From NCBI GenBank assembly GCA_029987045.1, contig DALTWN010000020.1:1-10564 (forward strand): 10,564 bases of DNA, given 5' to 3'. The position numbers and the translations under genes were made by a program. Each line of letters begins with the position of its first letter. Within the stretch, counting starts at the first letter, position 1. Source of the stretch: Methanocorpusculum sp. (lineage in GTDB: Archaea; Halobacteriota; Methanomicrobia; Methanomicrobiales; Methanocorpusculaceae). The notes under the pieces were generated by a model. It was not told the DNA's origin, made no database searches, and worked only from the letters and a program-made list of their open reading frames with translations. Shown here piece after piece: positions 1 through 6,005 of the stretch.

Positions 1-1002
1 GCAGAACCTGAACCGGCAGAACCATCCGCAGCCCTGACCATCACACCGGAAGAACTTGCCGCTGCTGCTGCAATCCATAACAATTATTCTGATAAGAACA
101 ACTGGATGTATTATCCGGAAACGCACGAACACGCAGTAGATACCTTCTTCCTGTATCCGACAGCATCCCCAGATAATACCACCTCTTTCTTCAGTTCGAT
201 CGATGACGCAGGAATGAGATCTACCGCACATAAACAGTATGTCGACGACGGTTCCGAATTCGAATCATGTACCGATGTGTATGCACCATACTATCGCCAG
301 GTATCTCCTACTGCACTCGCTGGTTGCAGCGCCGAAGAATTCGCGACGTATGTCGGAACCATTCCAAAACAGGATGCCTTCGACGCCCTTGATTACTACT
401 TCGAACATGCAAACAAAGGCGGAGAACGACCGTTCATTCTGGCCGCATACTCTCAGGGTTCGTTCACCACACGCTATATCCTTGCTGAATACATGAAGGA
501 ACACCCGGAATACTACAAGAACATGGTTGCAGCATATGTCATCGGTTGTCCAATCACCGAGGAATTCCTCGCGGAGAACCCGCATCTGAAATTCACGACC
601 GGTGAAACCGATACCGGTGTCATCATCTCCTATACGGCAGAAGAACCGGGAGCAACAATTACCGATGGCAGTTTCGTCTGGGATGAGAATATGAAGGTCA
701 TCAACCCGCTGAACTGGAAGACGGACGACACCTATGCAGGTGCCGATGAAAACCTCGGTGCAATGATCACCAGCGAAAACGGAACACAGAGTCTCGGGAA
801 AGGAACTGCCGATGCACAGATTGATCCGACCCGCAAGGTCGTTATCTGTACAACCGTGAAATCACTCTTTGAAGGAGCAGGAGACACCCTTGTCGGTCAG
901 ATTTTCGGAGAGCAATCAATGCACCTTCAGGAAGCTGCGATGTACTACATGAATCTGCGTGACAATGCAGAAAAACGCATTGCCGCATTCCTTGCGGAAT
1001 AA
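1..1002 (+). CDS. DUF3089 family alpha/beta-hydrolase-like protein, probably exported (5' partial)
   Basis: The frame is open from the first base of the window, so the true start lies upstream; the ATG at 106 is internal (codon 36). The first visible residues (AEPEPAEPSA) are a Glu/Pro/Ala linker like those that follow a signal peptide or lipobox, so I infer an extracytoplasmic protein. The body matches the DUF3089 pattern as I know it: a first beta strand VDTFFLYPT, then VYAPYYRQ, the nucleophile-elbow-like AYSQGS (Ser at about codon 151, a variant of GxSxG), and a C-terminal MHLQEAAMYYMNLRDNAEKR helix with a candidate catalytic His. Family members are hydrolase-like with unproven substrates, so no reaction is assigned. 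It ends at TAA 1000-1002 and is followed by its own terminator. Base composition resembles its neighbours. An ordinary esterase or lipase is the main alternative. Confidence 0.75.
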   Translation, partial: AEPEPAEPSAALTITPEELAAAAAIHNNYSDKNNWMYYPETHEHAVDTFFLYPTASPDNTTSFFSSIDDAGMRSTAHKQYVDDGSEFESCTDVYAPYYRQVSPTALAGCSAEEFATYVGTIPKQDAFDALDYYFEHANKGGERPFILAAYSQGSFTTRYILAEYMKEHPEYYKNMVAAYVIGCPITEEFLAENPHLKFTTGETDTGVIISYTAEEPGATITDGSFVWDENMKVINPLNWKTDDTYAGADENLGAMITSENGTQSLGKGTADAQIDPTRKVVICTTVKSLFEGAGDTLVGQIFGEQSMHLQEAAMYYMNLRDNAEKRIAAFLAE

Positions 1003-1029
1003 TCCTGAAATATAACCTGATGATAAGAC

Positions 1030-1055
1030 AACGGCATTCTGCCGTTCTCTTTTTT
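1030..1055 (+). terminator. Hairpin plus T-run terminator after the DUF3089 gene
   Basis: A perfect 7-bp stem, AACGGCA (1030-1036) and TGCCGTT (1040-1046), encloses a 3-nt loop and is followed by TCTTTTTT (1048-1055). It lies 28 bp after the stop codon. Archaeal termination needs mainly the U-tract, so the T-run is probably the active part. Confidence 0.7.
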
Positions 1056-1119
1056 GCTTTTATTCTTCCAACATAAAAAGGGAGACCAGGTATCCGTACA
1101 TGAATTAATATTCAGAGAA

Positions 1120-1136
1120 GAAAAACAGTATATCCA
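1120..1136 (+). promoter_or_regulatory. Candidate TATA box (with A-rich BRE) for the MFS transporter
   Basis: AGTATATCC (1128-1136) is preceded by GAAAAAC, which resembles an archaeal BRE. The TATA centre is about 25 bp upstream of the ATG at 1156, which would place transcription start at or next to the start codon. No Shine-Dalgarno sequence is present before this ATG. Confidence 0.45.
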
Positions 1137-1155
1137 CAAAACCCCTAGATAGCTC

Positions 1156-2394
1156 ATGACTACCCTGACGAAGAACGAAATCATCAAGACCGCGTTCATC
1201 ATCCTTGCGGCATTCCTTGCCTATGGACTGGTTGCCGGACTGCGGGCGACCTCCGGAGTATTTGTCTCTGAAATCGCGAATATTTCTGGAATCAGTTATG
1301 GGTCCATCAGCACCGTCGTGACAATCCGGAATCTGCTGTTTGCCATCGCCTGTCCGTTCTGGGGATTCATGACGTTGCGCAAATCCTATACCTTCATCCT
1401 GACCATCGGTCTGATCCTGACCGCACTCGGATTCGCCGGTATTCTTGTATTCTCATCATTCATAGGACTGATTATCTTCCAGGGCATCTTCTTCGGTATC
1501 GGGGCAGGGGCTCTCTGTTATTCTATTACATATGCCGCAGCTGCGTCGTTCCTGACCCCGAAAACAGCGGCAGTGTTTGCCGGTATTCTCAGCATGTCAC
1601 AGGGAGTGTTCAACATCATACTGGCACCTGTTGTCAGATTCAGCAGCGGATTCGACAACGGGTTCATCGTCTGCATGGTATTTATCGCGATAGCCATTGC
1701 CGCAATCATCCCGCTGACCTTCTTCTTCAAGTGGCAGAAGAACCACACCAATACCGCGGCAGAATCTTCTGCGGATGAACTGGTCTCAGTAAAAAGCATC
1801 CTGAAGACCATGGCGAAATCTCCGTTCTTCTATCTCATATCCATCTCATACTTCATCTACGGACTCTGTCAGGGGGGAATGATGAATCATCTCCTTCGTC
1901 GGGGGACTTCCATGATGGGACTGGATGCGAATGGAGCGACGATACTGGTTATGATCTACGGTTTCGCACTGATCATCGGCCCGTTGCTTGCAGGTATCAT
2001 CGCATCACGAATCGCAAACAAACGACTCGCACTCGCGGCGATGTTCCTCGCCTGGGTAATCGTTGCACTCATCTCCTGTATGATTATTCCCGGAAATACC
2101 ATAGCCACCATCGTGGTCATCGTCATACTCGGTGTGCTGATTTCAATGGCGGTTCCATACCATGCCCTTCTGACACGGGAACGCGTTCCGCTCAAAAGTT
2201 TCGCGGCAACATTCTCCATTATCTCCATGTTTGAAGTATTCGGCTATGCTGCGAACGCATTCTTCGGCGGACTCTGTTTCGATATAACCGGCTCGTTCCT
2301 GAGCTTCGATTTCATTGTAATCGGGCTTGCAGGCGCAATCGGCATAATCTTCGGCATCACCGGATTCCGGAGACGGAAACAACTCAGCCCTTGA
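1156..2394 (+). CDS. MFS transporter, 12 transmembrane segments
   Basis: A 412-residue, very hydrophobic protein of typical MFS length. Two six-helix halves are separated by a hydrophilic cytoplasmic loop at about residues 192-218. The loop between helices 2 and 3 carries a degenerate MFS motif A (WGFMTLRKSY, about 69-78), and the matching second-half loop is AGIIASRIANKR (279-290). Helix 4 has the Gly-rich FFGIGAG. The C-terminus is short and basic (RRRKQ). The overall look is of the monocarboxylate/oxalate-formate-like branch, inferred only from general pattern, so the substrate is unknown. The ATG at 1156 is chosen because it starts just before helix 1 and sits about 25 bp after a TATA-like box. 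The gene is monocistronic, and its last 11 bp overlap the end of the convergent DUF2115 gene. Confidence 0.85.
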   Translation: MTTLTKNEIIKTAFIILAAFLAYGLVAGLRATSGVFVSEIANISGISYGSISTVVTIRNLLFAIACPFWGFMTLRKSYTFILTIGLILTALGFAGILVFSSFIGLIIFQGIFFGIGAGALCYSITYAAAASFLTPKTAAVFAGILSMSQGVFNIILAPVVRFSSGFDNGFIVCMVFIAIAIAAIIPLTFFFKWQKNHTNTAAESSADELVSVKSILKTMAKSPFFYLISISYFIYGLCQGGMMNHLLRRGTSMMGLDANGATILVMIYGFALIIGPLLAGIIASRIANKRLALAAMFLAWVIVALISCMIIPGNTIATIVVIVILGVLISMAVPYHALLTRERVPLKSFAATFSIISMFEVFGYAANAFFGGLCFDITGSFLSFDFIVIGLAGAIGIIFGITGFRRRKQLSP

Positions 2395-3019
2395 AATTAT
2401 AGAAATAGTTGTTAATCTTCTCTTTTTTGCCAACGGCATCACGTTCCGGTTTGGAAAGCACCATGTCACGGTCCCGGCTCTGGACCGCGGAACAGAACCT
2501 GCATAACGCATGATCCTCTCCTGCCCAGGAATCCTTCACCGGACAGTAATAGATACCTTCGAAACATTCCACCGAAACACCGCCGGGAAACGGCATTCCG
2601 ACCGGATGCGGGGGCTTTTCCTCGACATACATCGTATATGCCGCTATCAGATATTTCAAAGACCGCAACCGCTGATTCCCGTCCATGCATTCCCGCACAA
2701 CGAACACGACGAATGCCGGCCAGGTATTCGAAATCTTTTCCTTACGAAGGATCTTGTCGAGAGATGCGGTAATCAACCGGTTATAACCATTGGTAATCTG
2801 GATACGGGCATATCTTTTCAGTTCATCACGATAGTCTGACGGAAGCGTACGAATCTTTTCATCATATGCCTGCATCATGATATCCAGATCGTCGGGAGTA
2901 TATTTTGCAGCTTCGCTCTGCAAAACGGCAAGTAACCTGCCTTTACGTTTCAGTTTCTGTAACGAACCCCAGTCGGTGATAGCGACAGATGTCCGATCCG
3001 TTCTGTTCCAAAACCGCAT
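2384..3019 (-). CDS. DUF2115 / UPF0305 family methanogen protein of unknown function
   Basis: A 211-residue soluble protein. The N-terminus is basic (about residues 1-30), the middle is helical, and the C-terminal third carries the segment I associate with DUF2115 (UPF0305): HPVGMPFPGG (138-147), then YYCPVKDSW and CRFCSAVQ. Four cysteines, C152-x6-C159-x13-C173-x2-C176, could bind zinc or another metal (inference). The family is essentially confined to methanogens and has no established role that I know of. The ATG at 3019 is the only sensible start, since the next in-frame Met is residue 48. The gene is divergent from carS across 123 bp and convergent with the MFS gene, overlapping it by 11 bp. 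The lysine/asparagine-rich tail (KKEKINNYFYNFKG) extends past the cysteine cluster. Family assignment is from motif memory and not from a search. Confidence 0.65.
   Translation of the reverse strand: MRFWNRTDRTSVAITDWGSLQKLKRKGRLLAVLQSEAAKYTPDDLDIMMQAYDEKIRTLPSDYRDELKRYARIQITNGYNRLITASLDKILRKEKISNTWPAFVVFVVRECMDGNQRLRSLKYLIAAYTMYVEEKPPHPVGMPFPGGVSVECFEGIYYCPVKDSWAGEDHALCRFCSAVQSRDRDMVLSKPERDAVGKKEKINNYFYNFKG
2423..2428 (+). terminator. Candidate T-run terminator for the MFS gene, inside DUF2115 coding sequence
   Basis: Six consecutive T residues (2423-2428, preceded by TCTTC) lie 29 bp after the MFS stop, within the opposite-strand DUF2115 gene, where they encode a lysine-rich tail. Archaeal RNA polymerase can stop at such tracts without a hairpin. 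No other termination signal is seen for the MFS gene. Confidence 0.35.
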
Positions 3020-3058
3020 AGATTACAGAATTATTTGTATTAATCAGATTAAGAGGAT

Positions 3059-3071
3059 TATGTTCAACATA
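3059..3071. promoter_or_regulatory. 13-bp palindrome in the DUF2115-carS divergent promoter region
   Basis: TATGTTCAACATA is an inverted repeat with perfect 6-bp arms (TATGTT/AACATA) around a single C. It sits 40 bp upstream of the DUF2115 start and 72 bp upstream of the carS start. It is a candidate operator for a dimeric regulator, but the protein that would bind it is not identifiable here. Confidence 0.35.
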
Positions 3072-3108
3072 CCACTTCAAAAAAATGCAGGATTTATCGC
3101 GCAACTAA

Positions 3109-3116
3109 TTATAAAT
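3109..3116 (+). promoter_or_regulatory. Candidate TATA box for carS
   Basis: TTATAAAT (3109-3116) is centred about 30 bp before the carS ATG at 3143. A second AT-rich run (CATATATATCC, 3127-3137) is too close to the ATG to be a TATA box unless the start is further downstream. No Shine-Dalgarno sequence is present. Confidence 0.45.
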
Positions 3117-3142
3117 TCCAAGTACACATATATATCCATAGA

Positions 3143-3763
3143 ATGATATCAGACATACTCGTAACCATCGGCATGCTTTTCCTTTGGGCAGTATGGATTA
3201 TGCTACCCGCATATATTCCAAATCCGGTTGCAGCACTTGTCGGCGGCGGGACTCCAATCGATTTCGGGAAATGTGCAAAAGACGGCAGACGTATTTTCGG
3301 AGATGGAAAGACTTGGAGAGGCCTGATCGGCGGAATCATCGGCGGCATTATTTTTGGCGCAATCATGATGTGGGCACGCTGGTTCTTCCACCTTGATTTC
3401 CTACCAGAACACACGTGGATAACCGTAATATTCCTGGCAATCGGCGCTCTACTCGGCGATCTGATCAAAAGTTATTTCAAACGCAGACTGAACAAAGAAC
3501 GCGGCGCGAAATGGCCGCTCGCAGACATGTACGACATGGTTATCGGTTCCCTTGTTCTCATGACACTGGCACTTCTGGTAACCGGAAACATCGGCTGGTT
3601 CGTCGAACAACTGACGCTATTCGCTGCAGGACCCGCCATTGATTTCGGTCTTGTCTGGATCGGGCTTGCACTGCTCGCAGCCATCCTTCTCATCTCTCCA
3701 TTGTGCCACCGCTGCGCAAATATCATCGGATACATCTTCAAGCTGAAAGACGTACCCTGGTAA
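3143..3763 (+). CDS. carS: CDP-archaeol synthase (CTP:digeranylgeranylglyceryl-phosphate cytidylyltransferase)
   Basis: This membrane enzyme activates the archaeal ether lipid DGGGP with CTP to give CDP-archaeol, the precursor of all polar head-group lipids. The 206 residues contain the CarS signatures in order: PAYIPNPVAALVGGG (22-36) with TPIDFGK, DGKTWRG (54-60), GDLIKSYFKRR (105-115), PLADMYDMVIG (125-135), and a C-terminal HRCANIIGYIFKLKDVPW (189-206). About five hydrophobic segments match the family topology. In the catalytic CdsA-like motif I expect DQxD, but here it reads D128-M-Y-D131, so both aspartates remain while Gln is Met. The gene has a TATA-like box about 30 bp upstream of the ATG and a T-run after the stop. 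The next gene, UPF0058, is 70 bp downstream on the same strand and has its own candidate promoter. Confidence 0.93.
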   Translation: MISDILVTIGMLFLWAVWIMLPAYIPNPVAALVGGGTPIDFGKCAKDGRRIFGDGKTWRGLIGGIIGGIIFGAIMMWARWFFHLDFLPEHTWITVIFLAIGALLGDLIKSYFKRRLNKERGAKWPLADMYDMVIGSLVLMTLALLVTGNIGWFVEQLTLFAAGPAIDFGLVWIGLALLAAILLISPLCHRCANIIGYIFKLKDVPW

Positions 3764-3778
3764 TTCTCTCAACCATAC

Positions 3779-3784
3779 TTTTTT
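3779..3784 (+). terminator. T-run terminator candidate after carS
   Basis: Six T residues lie 15 bp after the carS stop with no hairpin in front of them. This is the simple archaeal type of termination signal, and a new TATA-like box for UPF0058 follows 16 bp later. Confidence 0.4.
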
Positions 3785-3799
3785 GGCCGATTCGGGCAA

Positions 3800-3808
3800 T
3801 ATTTATCT
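3800..3808 (+). promoter_or_regulatory. Candidate TATA box for the UPF0058 gene
   Basis: TATTTATC within CAATATTTATCTTG (about 3800-3808) is centred about 30 bp upstream of the ATG at 3834. The bases just before the ATG (ATGAAATAAGAC) hold no Shine-Dalgarno sequence. Confidence 0.45.
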
Positions 3809-3833
3809 TGTTTCCCCACCTATGAAATAAGAC

Positions 3834-4127
3834 ATGCATAAAGAAGAGCTGTTAGAACTCCATCAGATATTCTACGAGATAAAAGAATACTATCAGTCGC
3901 TCAATCCAGAATTAACATTCCCCGAATATTCTGCATTAAATATCACCCCGAACGATGAGAGCAAAAGCAAACTTGAACACAAATATGCCATCTTCATTCT
4001 CGGTGCGGAAATCGCATCCGCAATGAAAGAGATCGAGACCATCTCTTCACGTGGAATTCCGTCACGCATGCATATGCTTGCTGAACATGCGCTCAAGGAA
4101 ATGGAAGCAGAGCGCGATCACGCATAA
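3834..4127 (+). CDS. UPF0058 family protein
   Basis: A 97-residue, mostly helical, highly charged soluble protein. It carries the UPF0058 hallmarks: an N-terminal MHKEELLELHQIFYEIKEYY helix (1-20) and the conserved core KLEHKYAIFILGAEIAS (46-62). Length and start (MHKEEL) agree with the family as I know it, which is small and restricted to archaea, mainly euryarchaea. Function is unknown; the helical, charged character would suit a regulatory or protein-binding role, but nothing in the sequence decides this. It sits 70 bp after carS with its own candidate TATA box and T-run spacing, so it is probably transcribed separately. It converges with the acyl-CoA synthetase gene. Confidence 0.85.
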   Translation: MHKEELLELHQIFYEIKEYYQSLNPELTFPEYSALNITPNDESKSKLEHKYAIFILGAEIASAMKEIETISSRGIPSRMHMLAEHALKEMEAERDHA

Positions 4128-4142
4128 TCCATTTACCCAACT

Positions 4143-4185
4143 ATTTTTTTAAAAAGAGATTAAAGATATCCTGAATCAATTCAGG
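4143..4185. terminator. Bidirectional terminator between UPF0058 and the acyl-CoA synthetase gene
   Basis: The inverted repeat CCTGAA (4170-4175) / TTCAGG (4180-4185), loop TCAA, is followed on the + strand by AGTTTTCTTCTT. A T-run at 4144-4150 lies closer to the UPF0058 stop, and the adjacent A-run (4151-4155) gives the minus strand a U-tract after the acyl-CoA synthetase stop. The stem overlaps the final codons and stop (4181-4183) of the minus-strand gene. Confidence 0.55.
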
Positions 4186-5863
4186 AGTTTTCTTCTTCGT
4201 ATTTTTTCAGTTCTCTCTCGCGAAGCTCTCCGCGTTTGATCTTACCGGAGAATGATTTCGGGAGTTCCTTGACGAACTCGATTGCACGCGGATACTTGTA
4301 CGGCGCGGTCGTTCTCTTGACAAAATCCTGGATGTCCTTGATCAGACGGTCGGACGGTTCATATCCGTCATGAAGAACGATGAATGCCTTGATGATGACT
4401 CCTCTGATATCATCCGGACTGCCGACGACTGCAGATTCCTTGACTGCCGGATGCTCAAGAAGCGTAGACTCGACTTCGAACGGTGAAATACGGTATCCAG
4501 ATGATTTGATCACATCATCGTTTCTGCCGACGAACCAGAAGTATCCTTCTTTATCGATGCGTGCCTTGTCTCCGGTATAGTACCAGCCGTTCATGAACAT
4601 AGCTGCATTCTCTTCCGGATTGTCGAGATACTCGCAGATGAGACCTGCCGGCTTCGGGTTTAGGGAAATGGCGATACGGCCGATTTCACCCTGCGGGACT
4701 TCCTTGCCATCATCATCATGCAGATGAATGTCCCATCCCGGCATCGGTTTGCCCATGGACCCCTGTTTGATCTCCATTCCCGGGAACGTCGCGATACAGC
4801 AACAGGTTTCCGTCTGACCGTATCCTTCACGGATAGTTATGCCGGTACCTTCACGCCAGATACGGATGACCTCCGGATTCAGCGGTTCTCCTGCACTGGT
4901 ACAGGTACGCAGTTCCGAGAACGAGAACTTTTTCAGATCAGCGATAATCAGCATACGGTAGATGGTCGGCGGACAGCAGAACGAGGTAATACCGTACTTC
5001 TCAATCAGCGGCAAGAGTTCGGTCGCGTGGAACTTGGTACGGTAATCATAGACGAAGATACATGCTCCGCAAATCCACTGGCCGAATATCTTACCCCATC
5101 CGCATTTCGCCCAGCCGGTATCCGATACGGTGAAATGCACATCTTTTTCAGTCAGATCATGCCAGAACTTGGCAGTGACCGTCTGACCCAGCGGGTGTGC
5201 ATAGTCGTGCAGAACCATCTTCGGGTTCTTGGTTGTTCCCGAGGTGAAATAAATCAGCATCGGGTCCGTTGCCAGGACCTTGTGGCCGGACTGGGAAATC
5301 AGCTTGGTCGCGACTGGTGCCGGATATTTCAGTTCATGCTGATATCCGATCCAGGGCGATGGCAGACGCTCATTCGGATCGTCATCAACAATCATGCGGT
5401 GCATCAGAGACGGACACTCTTCGGCAACCATATCGACCTTTTCCATATTCTCACGGTCGGTAATGATCATCTTGAAGTTGCCGACTTTCGTACGGTATGC
5501 GATATCCTTGACCGTCAGCATGTGGGGGCTCGGACAGTAGACTGCACCGAGTTTCAGCAGACCGAGAACCAGAATCCACCATTCCGGAACTCTCGGCAAC
5601 ATGAGCATGACCCGGTCTCCTTTCTGGATACCAAATTTCATCAGAATGTTTGCAGCCTCGTTGCTGTGGATCATCAGATCCCAAAACGTGAACTTCTTTT
5701 CTTTCCCGTCCTGATTCACCCAAATCATTGCAAGATGATTGCGGTCACGTTTTGCCCAATCATCAATCACGTCGAACGCGAAGTTGTAGTGTTTCGGGAC
5801 GTCTATGTGAAATGATTTGTACGTTTCAGCATAGTTACCAATATTTCCCGTATTTTCTGCCAT
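4181..5863 (-). CDS. AMP-forming acyl-CoA synthetase, MacsMa-like (acetyl-CoA synthetase superfamily)
   Basis: A 560-residue ANL-superfamily ligase that makes an acyl-adenylate from a carboxylate and ATP, then the acyl-CoA. Motifs in order: P-loop A3 YFTSGTTKNPKM (205-216), GWAKCGWGKIFGQW (250-263), A5 GYGQTET (347-353), YTGD (429-432), hinge GRNDDVIKSSGYR (446-458), and the A10 lysine in PKSFSGKIKR (K541). The order and text resemble the Methanosarcina acetivorans medium/branched-chain enzyme MacsMa more than classical AcsA (about 650 aa), so short branched or medium-chain acids are likelier substrates than acetate (inference). In the P-loop the usual Gly of TTGxPK is Lys212; the essential K215 is kept. 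It is monocistronic, divergent from the AI-2E gene and convergent with UPF0058. It may salvage isobutyrate or 2-methylbutyrate-type acids. Confidence 0.88.
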   Translation of the reverse strand: MAENTGNIGNYAETYKSFHIDVPKHYNFAFDVIDDWAKRDRNHLAMIWVNQDGKEKKFTFWDLMIHSNEAANILMKFGIQKGDRVMLMLPRVPEWWILVLGLLKLGAVYCPSPHMLTVKDIAYRTKVGNFKMIITDRENMEKVDMVAEECPSLMHRMIVDDDPNERLPSPWIGYQHELKYPAPVATKLISQSGHKVLATDPMLIYFTSGTTKNPKMVLHDYAHPLGQTVTAKFWHDLTEKDVHFTVSDTGWAKCGWGKIFGQWICGACIFVYDYRTKFHATELLPLIEKYGITSFCCPPTIYRMLIIADLKKFSFSELRTCTSAGEPLNPEVIRIWREGTGITIREGYGQTETCCCIATFPGMEIKQGSMGKPMPGWDIHLHDDDGKEVPQGEIGRIAISLNPKPAGLICEYLDNPEENAAMFMNGWYYTGDKARIDKEGYFWFVGRNDDVIKSSGYRISPFEVESTLLEHPAVKESAVVGSPDDIRGVIIKAFIVLHDGYEPSDRLIKDIQDFVKRTTAPYKYPRAIEFVKELPKSFSGKIKRGELRERELKKYEEENS

Positions 5864-5891
5864 AAATTCAGAATATATATTGAAACTATGA

Positions 5892-5902
5892 CCATATAAT
5901 TC
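5892..5902 (-). promoter_or_regulatory. Candidate TATA box for the acyl-CoA synthetase gene
   Basis: On the minus strand GAATTATATGG is centred about 34 bp upstream of the ATG at 5863. The stronger-looking ATATATATT run (5872-5881) is only about 13 bp from the ATG and so is too close. No Shine-Dalgarno sequence is seen. Confidence 0.35.
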
Positions 5903-5969
5903 TATTAGAGAGAGCGTATTTCATCCTGACACTCTGTTTTTTCCCCGAAAATAAAAATAATCCCATGGA

Positions 5970-5978
5970 TTTAATATC
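5970..5978 (+). promoter_or_regulatory. Candidate TATA box for the AI-2E family gene
   Basis: TTTAATATC is centred about 32 bp upstream of the ATG at 6006, within the 142-bp divergent region shared with the acyl-CoA synthetase gene. Another ATG at 5995 is out of frame and is not used. Confidence 0.45.
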
Positions 5979-6005
5979 TTTTACAGAGTAAATAATGGTA
6001 GTATC

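Noticed and set aside
1103..1114. GAAT-TAAT-ATTC inverted repeat upstream of the MFS gene
   Set aside because: Four-base arms in an AT-rich region are expected by chance.
2360..2370. Perfect CCGGA-T-TCCGG inverted repeat near the end of the MFS gene
   Set aside because: It lies in coding sequence (TGFR), is short, has no following T-run on either strand, and a one-base loop cannot form a real hairpin, so it is probably chance.
2510..2839. 109-residue + strand frame within DUF2115
   Set aside because: The minus-strand frame holds the conserved Cys and FPGG motifs; this one shows no domain.
4718..5815. 365-residue open frame on the + strand opposite the acyl-CoA synthetase gene
   Set aside because: It is fully antisense to a gene with every ANL motif, its translation is His/Arg/Asp-rich with no recognisable domain, and it has no promoter. 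It is a codon-bias shadow.
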